Shown one piece after another: positions 58,801-64,000 of a stretch of 64,000 bases of DNA. The stretch comes from Lentisphaerota bacterium (GTDB taxonomy: Bacteria; Verrucomicrobiota; Lentisphaeria; Victivallales; Victivallaceae). A program made the translations under genes and the position numbers. How positions within the stretch are numbered: position 1 is the first letter of the stretch; the number at the start of each line of letters is the position of its first letter. The DNA is taken from positions 17,108-81,107 of the forward strand of contig SUVY01000003.1 of the NCBI GenBank assembly GCA_015061775.1. The letters are read 5' to 3'. The notes under the pieces were generated by a model, which did not search any database, had not been told where the DNA came from, and saw nothing but the letters and a program-made list of their open reading frames with translations.

Positions 58801-60888
58801 ATGAGTCAGGACAACCCCAATCCACCTCCGGATCAAACTCCGCAGGGTGGTGAAAACAATCAGCCTCCGAAGACCAAGAAGCTGCCGGGAATTCCCCGCG
58901 CGGCGGTGGTGTGGCTGGTCATATTGCTGGCACTCGGTGCAATGGCACTCTTCAAAAGCGGCGGTTCAAGCCGCAAGACCGTATTTACCCAGAGCGAATT
59001 TGAGTCGATGCTCCGTGCCGGCCGCATCGTGAGCGCGGAAGTCACCGATGAGAGCAGCCGCGTCTTCGTTGTTGAGGGAAGATACCGTCTCAGCGATGCT
59101 CCGGCGCAGCAGGGAGACTCCCGGGGCAACGCTGCCGCCGATGCGAAAGCGATGCTGAAAAATACCGGATATTACCGTTCAAGAGTTCTCTTTTCTGAGA
59201 CCATGAACGACCTGCTGTCAACCAAGACCCAGGTCAATGTCGCCGGAAATAACTCAAGTCTCTGGAATTTTCTGCTTTTCGGATTATTCCCGGTGCTTAT
59301 ACTCGGAGTCGTGATCTACTTCATTTCCGTCCGCCAGATGCGCATGGGCGGCAAAGGAGCCATGGATTTCGGCAAGAGCCGTGCCAGAATGATCGCCCCA
59401 GAGGAGCTCAACGTGAAGTTCGACGACATTGCCGGAGCTGATGAAGCCAAAGCCGATATTGCCGAAATCGTTGAATTCCTCAAGGATCCCATCCGTTTCC
59501 AGCTTCTCGGAGGTCAGATACCCAAAGGATGCCTGCTCGTCGGAAATCCCGGAACAGGAAAGACCCTGCTCGCCAAAGCAGTTGCTTGTGAAGCCGGAGT
59601 TCCGTTCTTTTCCATCAGCGGTTCAGACTTTGTCGAGATGTTTGTCGGAGTGGGTGCAAGCCGGGTCCGCGATATGTTTGAGCAGGCGCGCAAATGTACT
59701 CCCTGCCTTATCTTCATCGACGAGATCGATGCTGTGGGCCGTTCCCGTTTTTCAGGCTGGGGCGGAGGTCATGACGAGCGCGAACAGACTCTCAACGCCA
59801 TGCTGGTCGAGATGGACGGACTTTCGAGCCGCAACGGAATAATCGTGCTTGCCGCGACCAACCGTCCTGATGTGCTCGACCCCGCCTTGCTGCGTCCCGG
59901 ACGTTTTGACCGTCAGGTTGTCATGGATCTTCCTGACATCAAGGGACGCCGTCAGATACTTGCCATCCACGCCGCAAAGATACGTCTTGCGGAAAACGTT
60001 GACCTCGATGTCATAGCCAGAAACACTCCGGGATTCAGCGGAGCGGATCTCGCTAATTTGTGCAACGAGGCAGCCTTGCTTGCCGCCAGATACAATCAGG
60101 AGTTTGTCATGCAGAAAGACCTCGAAGAGGCGCGCGACAAAGTCTGTTACGGCAGCGAGCGCCGCAGCCGCAAGATCAGCGACCGCGAACGCCGCATGGT
60201 TGCGTACCATGAAGCGGGACACGCGCTCATTGCATTGCACAACGACAAGTGTACTCCGGTTCACAAAGTTACGATCATTCCGCGCGGAGACGCCTATCTC
60301 GGAGCGACCTATACGCTTCCTGAGGAGGATCTCTATCTCCGCAGCAAACTTGAATATGAGGCAGAGATGTCGATGACCATGGGCGGACGTGCCGCCGAAG
60401 AGCTTGTTTTCGGAGACATCACCACCGGCGCATCCGGAGATATCGAAATGCTCACCTCCATGGCGCGCAAGATGGTCTGCCTGTTCGGAATGTCCGACAA
60501 GATTGGTCCTACCAAAGTCGGAGACTTTTCTGTGCATCCGCATTTGCGTATCGATGGTCCCCAGCCTGACCAGCTTGCTCCTGAGACCGCCCGCGAGATC
60601 GATCTTGAGATACGCCGTCTGGTAAATACTGCGATCGACACGGCGCGCGAGGTGCTGCGCACCCACCGCGACGAGCTGGATAAACTTGCTGAGGCTCTGC
60701 TTGAGAAAGAGACGATCTCTATAGAGGAGATAAATGTGTTGCTCGGCAGAACTCCTGCTCCCCAAGAGACTCCGGAAAAAGAGGACGCCCCTTCCGCGGA
60801 GCCGCAGGTTGAGGAAAACACTTCTTCTTCAGAAGAAGCCCCGGCGGAGACGAACGATGGAACTTCCTCAGACAGCGTTCAAGCCTGA
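58801..60888 (+). CDS. ftsH: ATP-dependent zinc metalloprotease FtsH
   Basis: Membrane-bound AAA protease for quality control of membrane and regulatory proteins. TM1 near residues 35-52, periplasmic part, TM2 near 156-178, AAA module with Walker A GNPGTGKT near 246 (GPPGTGKT in most FtsH), Walker [14 protein letters not shown] near 302, [19 protein letters not shown] as SRH, zinc motif HEAGH near 470 and the third ligand Asp in [11 protein letters not shown] near 540. The tail is Glu/Pro/Ser-rich. 695 residues. The insert [17 protein letters not shown] in the periplasmic part is longer than in E. coli. yggU overlaps its 3' end by 32 bases. Confidence 0.95.
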   Translation: MSQDNPNPPPDQTPQGGENNQPPKTKKLPGIPRAAVVWLVILLALGAMALFKSGGSSRKTVFTQSEFESMLRAGRIVSAEVTDESSRVFVVEGRYRLSDAPAQQGDSRGNAAADAKAMLKNTGYYRSRVLFSETMNDLLSTKTQVNVAGNNSSLWNFLLFGLFPVLILGVVIYFISVRQMRMGGKGAMDFGKSRARMIAPEELNVKFDDIAGADEAKADIAEIVEFLKDPIRFQLLGGQIPKGCLLVGNPGTGKTLLAKAVACEAGVPFFSISGSDFVEMFVGVGASRVRDMFEQARKCTPCLIFIDEIDAVGRSRFSGWGGGHDEREQTLNAMLVEMDGLSSRNGIIVLAATNRPDVLDPALLRPGRFDRQVVMDLPDIKGRRQILAIHAAKIRLAENVDLDVIARNTPGFSGADLANLCNEAALLAARYNQEFVMQKDLEEARDKVCYGSERRSRKISDRERRMVAYHEAGHALIALHNDKCTPVHKVTIIPRGDAYLGATYTLPEEDLYLRSKLEYEAEMSMTMGGRAAEELVFGDITTGASGDIEMLTSMARKMVCLFGMSDKIGPTKVGDFSVHPHLRIDGPQPDQLAPETAREIDLEIRRLVNTAIDTAREVLRTHRDELDKLAEALLEKETISIEEINVLLGRTPAPQETPEKEDAPSAEPQVEENTSSSEEAPAETNDGTSSDSVQA

Positions 60889-61159
60889 CGGCGGCGGAGT
60901 CCGCATCAGGGTTCATGCTCAGCCGGGAGCTAAAATAAGCCGCATAGCCGGAGCCTACGGCGAGACCGTAAAGATCGCCGTGGCAACGCCTCCGGTGGAC
61001 GGCAAGGCGAACAAGATGCTCCAGAAGCTCCTTGCCCAATGGCTCGGAGTATCTGCGTCGGCAGTATCCCTTGCGAGCGGCATGACCGGCAGAGAAAAGG
61101 TTTTTGCGGTCTCCGGAGTCTCAGCAGATGAGGCAAAGAGCCGTTTGGAAAAATTGTAA
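60857..61159 (+). CDS. DUF167/YggU-family protein
   Basis: About 100 residues. GVRIRVHAQPGAKISRIAG near residue 14 and VKIAVATPPVDGKANKMLQKLLA near 40 are the DUF167 signature; the function of the family is unknown. ATG 60857 lies inside the last 32 bases of ftsH in another frame. The frame is open further upstream inside ftsH, but that part is a shadow. Co-transcribed with ftsH and apgM. Confidence 0.85.
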   Translation: MELPQTAFKPDGGGVRIRVHAQPGAKISRIAGAYGETVKIAVATPPVDGKANKMLQKLLAQWLGVSASAVSLASGMTGREKVFAVSGVSADEAKSRLEKL

Positions 61160-61176
61160 TACAAAAAAATAAAAAA

Positions 61177-62382
61177 ATGAAACAGAAAGCTATAATATTT
61201 CTCGCTGATGGAATGGCGGATGATCCGCTTATGGAACTTGGCGGCAAGACTCCGCTTGAATATGCAAACACTCCAGCAATGGACAGTATCGCCAAAAGGG
61301 GCGCGAGCGGAACATTTTTGACCCTTCCGGACGGTCTGCCGACATCGAGCGATGTTGCCAATATGTCGGTGCTCGGATTTGAGCCCGAATACAACTATCC
61401 CGGACGCGGACCCATCGAAGCTGCGGCACAGGGGATAGAGCTCGATGAAGATGATATAGCCTGGAGATGTAATCTCGTCTATGTTTCCGATGACGGATTT
61501 CTGCGCGACTACTCTGCCGGACACATCTCTCCTGAGGACGCTGCTGTGCTTATGGCTGACCTTGAGACCGCCTTTGGAAGTGATGAAGTTACCTTTTACA
61601 GCGGAGTAAGTTACCGCAATCTGCTGGTGCTTCACGGAAAACGTTTTTCTCCGCTTGTAGATTATTTCAAGCCGGATTCATCACAGGATATACTGCTTTC
61701 GGAGCTGCGCCTTTCCGCACAGACTCCCGAGGCTCAGGAGACGGTCGATTTTCTCATCGATCTTGAGGAGAGAGCTGCGAAGTTTCTCGCCAATCACCCG
61801 ATCAACCTCAAGAAGAAGTCTCCAGCCAACCGTATATGGCCGTGGAGTCCGGGCAGACGTCCAGCGCTGCCTGATTTCTCACAGAAATATCAGCAGCGCA
61901 CCGGAGCGATCATCAGCGCGGTCGATGTGATCCGCGGACTTGGAATGTGCTCCAATATGCAGGTGATAGAGGTTCCCGGAGCCACCGGTTTTGTCGATAC
62001 CAATTATGACGGAAAAGCCCAGGCGGCGATAAAAGCCATCGAGGAAAAAGATTTCGTCTATCTCCACCTTGAGGCGATCGACGAGTGCTCCCACCTCGGA
62101 GATCTCAAATTGAAGATACAGGCTATCGAAGAGTTCGATGCGAAAATCGTGGCTCCTGTACTTGCCGCGCTTGAGGGTAAAGAAATTCGCTTTGCGGTGC
62201 TTCCCGACCATCCTGTGCCGATAAAACTGAGGGCACACACGACAACTCCGGTTCCGGTAGCGATGATGGGCCCCGGAATTGACGTTGATGGAATAGAGTC
62301 ATTCAGCGAGACCCTTGCTCCGAAGGGCGGACTTGGTTATATGTCCGGCGACGGACTTATGAAGAGACTGCTCGGATTGTGA
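61177..62382 (+). CDS. apgM: cofactor-independent phosphoglycerate mutase, archaeal type
   Basis: Interconverts 3- and 2-phosphoglycerate in glycolysis; alkaline-phosphatase-superfamily enzyme of about 400 residues, shorter and unlike bacterial GpmI (about 510). Seen: FLADGMADDPLMELGGKTPLEYANTP (metal Asp), LPTSSDVANMSVLGF with the phospho-Ser near residue 52, IWPWSPGRRPALPDF near 225, and HLEAIDECSHLGD near 290 with PDHPVP near 340 as metal ligands. A DapG-like homoserine kinase assignment is sometimes given to this family. Followed by recX with a GTGA overlap. Confidence 0.88.
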   Translation: MKQKAIIFLADGMADDPLMELGGKTPLEYANTPAMDSIAKRGASGTFLTLPDGLPTSSDVANMSVLGFEPEYNYPGRGPIEAAAQGIELDEDDIAWRCNLVYVSDDGFLRDYSAGHISPEDAAVLMADLETAFGSDEVTFYSGVSYRNLLVLHGKRFSPLVDYFKPDSSQDILLSELRLSAQTPEAQETVDFLIDLEERAAKFLANHPINLKKKSPANRIWPWSPGRRPALPDFSQKYQQRTGAIISAVDVIRGLGMCSNMQVIEVPGATGFVDTNYDGKAQAAIKAIEEKDFVYLHLEAIDECSHLGDLKLKIQAIEEFDAKIVAPVLAALEGKEIRFAVLPDHPVPIKLRAHTTTPVPVAMMGPGIDVDGIESFSETLAPKGGLGYMSGDGLMKRLLGL

Positions 62383-62888
62383 ATGATATAAACGACACTC
62401 CGAGACTGCCGAAGATATCTGCAATGGATAAAGCATTGAAGATACTTGCGGCAGCTCCTGTGACTGAATTTGAGTTGCGGCGCAAGCTTTTCCGCGCTGG
62501 GTATCCGGAAATACTGGTGGATCAGGCTGTATCCGAGTGCCGTCGCCGCAACTATATCAACGACGAGCTTCTGGCGTCGGATTGTGCCGATTACCTGACT
62601 GCGCGCGGGAACGGCTCGCGCATGGTAAGGGTAAAACTCAGGAGGCGCGGGCTCGATCCCGCGCTGGTCAACGAGGTAATGGAAAATGCCGATCCCGAGC
62701 AGGAGCTTGAGGCAGCGCGATACGCGCTTGACACCAAACTGCGGCTCCTGTCGCGGGAAAAAGACTACCGTAAGAAAAAAGAGAAGGCGTTCCGTTTCAT
62801 GGTGACGCGCGGATATACGTCAAATATAATTTCAAAACTCTTTTCAGAGATAGACTGGAAGGGTTCGATCGACGGGGAGGATATCTGA
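62379..62888 (+). CDS. RecX-like regulatory protein
   Basis: 169 residues of tandem three-helix RecX repeats, which inhibit RecA filaments. Marks: KALKILAAAPVTEFELRRKLFRAGYPEILVDQAVSECRRRNYINDELLASDCADYL at 17-75, then VRVKLRRRGLDPALVNEVM. GTG 62379 overlaps the apgM stop as GTGA; an in-frame ATG at 62424 is an alternative but shorter start. Directly followed by mutM without a spacer. recA is not in the window. Confidence 0.78.
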   Translation: MNDINDTPRLPKISAMDKALKILAAAPVTEFELRRKLFRAGYPEILVDQAVSECRRRNYINDELLASDCADYLTARGNGSRMVRVKLRRRGLDPALVNEVMENADPEQELEAARYALDTKLRLLSREKDYRKKKEKAFRFMVTRGYTSNIISKLFSEIDWKGSIDGEDI

Positions 62889-63710
62889 ATGCCTGAATTG
62901 CCAGAAGCAGAAAACATCTGCCGTGCGCTGCACCGTGCGCTTGCCGGAGAGGTGATATCAGCGGTCGAGGTGTTCACACCTAAAATGCGTACACCGCTTA
63001 CTCCGCTTGCTGAAGCATCTCTTGAGGGCAGGCGGGTAATATCCTGCGAGCGCAGGGCGCGTTATGTGGTTTGCAAACTCGATGACGGAAGGGCACTTGT
63101 CATGCACTTCGGTATGTCCGGAGTCGTGCGTGTCGAGGATGCATGTGTTCCCAAACGCAAACATGAACACGTATTCATCCACTTTGAGAGCGGCAAGATA
63201 TTCCGTTTTGAGTGTACGCGCCGTTTCAGTCTGCTTGAGGTGCATCCACTCGAGGAAAACGGAATGCCCGCCATTTTGAATTCCCTCGGAGTTGAACCGC
63301 TTGAAGAAGGTTATACCGCCCAATATATGTTTGAGCGCGCCGCCGGAAAAAAGGGTGCAGTCAAACCGTTCATTATGGATAATGATGTGGTGGTCGGTAT
63401 CGGGAACATCTATGCCACGGAGACATTATTTGCTGCAAAAGTGCGTCCCGATCGTCCGGCAAACCAGGTGACTATTGAAGAGTGGGAAGAAATCGTGAGC
63501 CACAGCCGGAGGATTTTGAGACGTGCGATAGAGCTCGGAGGTTCAAGCATATCCGATTTCCTCAACGTTGACGGCTCTGAGGGAAAATTTGCGCAGGAGC
63601 TGCTGATCTACGGCAGAGAAGGAGAACCTTGTCCGGTTTGTTCAACCCCCATAGAGGCAAAGAGGCTCGGAGGAAGAAACTCCACCTATTGCCCCGCCTG
63701 TCAGTCCTGA
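62889..63710 (+). CDS. mutM: formamidopyrimidine-DNA glycosylase (Fpg/MutM)
   Basis: Removes 8-oxoguanine and ring-opened purines and nicks the strand. Catalytic PELPE start (Pro2, Glu3), DNA-binding GIGNIYATE near residue 168 and the zinc finger CPVCS...YCPACQ at the C-terminus. The residue normally Lys57 (RRAKY in E. coli) appears as Arg in ERRARYVV near residue 57. 273 residues. ATG 62889 directly follows the recX TGA. Downstream lies only repeat DNA to the window edge. Confidence 0.92.
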   Translation: MPELPEAENICRALHRALAGEVISAVEVFTPKMRTPLTPLAEASLEGRRVISCERRARYVVCKLDDGRALVMHFGMSGVVRVEDACVPKRKHEHVFIHFESGKIFRFECTRRFSLLEVHPLEENGMPAILNSLGVEPLEEGYTAQYMFERAAGKKGAVKPFIMDNDVVVGIGNIYATETLFAAKVRPDRPANQVTIEEWEEIVSHSRRILRRAIELGGSSISDFLNVDGSEGKFAQELLIYGREGEPCPVCSTPIEAKRLGGRNSTYCPACQS

Positions 63711-64000
63711 TTTAAGCAGAGTGCAGCCAAGCAAACAGCTTACAGAGCAGACAAAAGCACCGGCGTGCAAAATACTTCACCACATACCTTGTCTGTTTAA
63801 GTCCGTAAATGAGCCTGTCGTCTTCTCACGCAGAACCAGCGTGGCTTGGCGGATACGCGCGTTAATCACCGTGGGTTACCCATTCAGAGCCCGCCAAGCA
63901 CGTTCAGAACCGGCGCGAGAAAGCCCGCCCGCCTTTAGAACGGAGTTGAACGGAATTGAACGGAGTGAACGGATAGCCGGGGCGGAGAAGTATGCCGCAC
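63711..64000. repeat. palindromic intergenic repeat, copies C1 and C2 (C2 cut by the edge)
   Basis: C1: 63765-63870 carries the right-half frame (AATACTTCACCACATAC ... CCAGCGTGGCTTGGC) but with CTTGTCTGTTTAAGTC in place of the CCGTTC array. C2: 63870-64000 begins GGGTTACCCATTCAGAGCC and matches copy B's left half (23306-23432) with few differences, including the GAACGGA array, and runs off the edge. No gene is seen. Confidence 0.85.

Noticed and set aside
1..64000. tRNA, rRNA or tmRNA genes
   Set aside because: No cloverleaf or T-loop pattern stood out in any intergenic region by eye; a covariance scan would be decisive.

Overview
The window looks like a chromosomal segment of a free-living or gut-associated bacterium of the PVC group, most probably a Lentisphaeria/Victivallales-type organism. 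This is inferred from the gene mix, not from a marker RNA. The evidence is moderate GC, many secreted carbohydrate-active proteins, AP-endonuclease-like sugar isomerases, a GntR regulator with a LacI-like sensor, and two enzymes of archaeal type (PurO and ApgM) in an otherwise bacterial gene set. No rRNA, tRNA, CRISPR array, transposase or prophage gene is visible.

Layout. 1-2567 (-): rfbF-rfbG-rfbH for CDP-linked (di)deoxyhexose synthesis, with rfbH cut by the left edge. 2838-8366 (-): a type I secretion ABC exporter and HlyD adaptor transcribed with a PHP-type histidinol phosphatase and an Mrp ATPase. 8590-15345 (-): five tandem paralogous secreted CE7 acetyl esterases in one tight operon. 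15650-21239 (+): purO, a family-B DNA polymerase with an apparently dead exonuclease, a UvrD/PcrA helicase and a ribokinase. 21262-23605: a gene-poor island of three small genes of unknown role, bracketed by copies of a long palindromic repeat. 23701-30295 (-): a sugar operon (MDR dehydrogenase, TIM-barrel isomerase, GH57, GH36, NSS symporter) facing a divergent GntR regulator (30468-31520). 31492-41695 (-): housekeeping run hom-lysC-proS-hypothetical-nifU-prfB-mnmG-oppC-like permease. 42188-46132 (-): a Sel1-repeat protein and an acyl-CoA synthetase. 46319-52114 (+): secreted SGNH hydrolase, thioesterase, then an epimerase/DapA-like/TetR group. 52694-54922 (-): SDR dehydrogenase and MFS transporter. 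55023-57915 (-): Kdo-kinase-like protein, RNase III, PfkB kinase and a small secreted repeat protein. 58123-63710 (+): FHA protein, FtsH, YggU, ApgM, RecX-like protein and MutM. 63711-64000: more of the palindromic repeat.

Regulation. Many start regions carry a TTGnnn box, usually 17 bp before a TATATT box, so the core promoter is readable by eye. Strong hairpin terminators end most minus-strand units. The most unusual content is the five-fold CE7 array, the exonuclease-degenerate polymerase operon, the T1SS exporter with an extended protease-dead N-terminus, and the palindromic repeat family with the small-gene island between two copies. Gene functions are read from motifs and family knowledge; no database search was possible.
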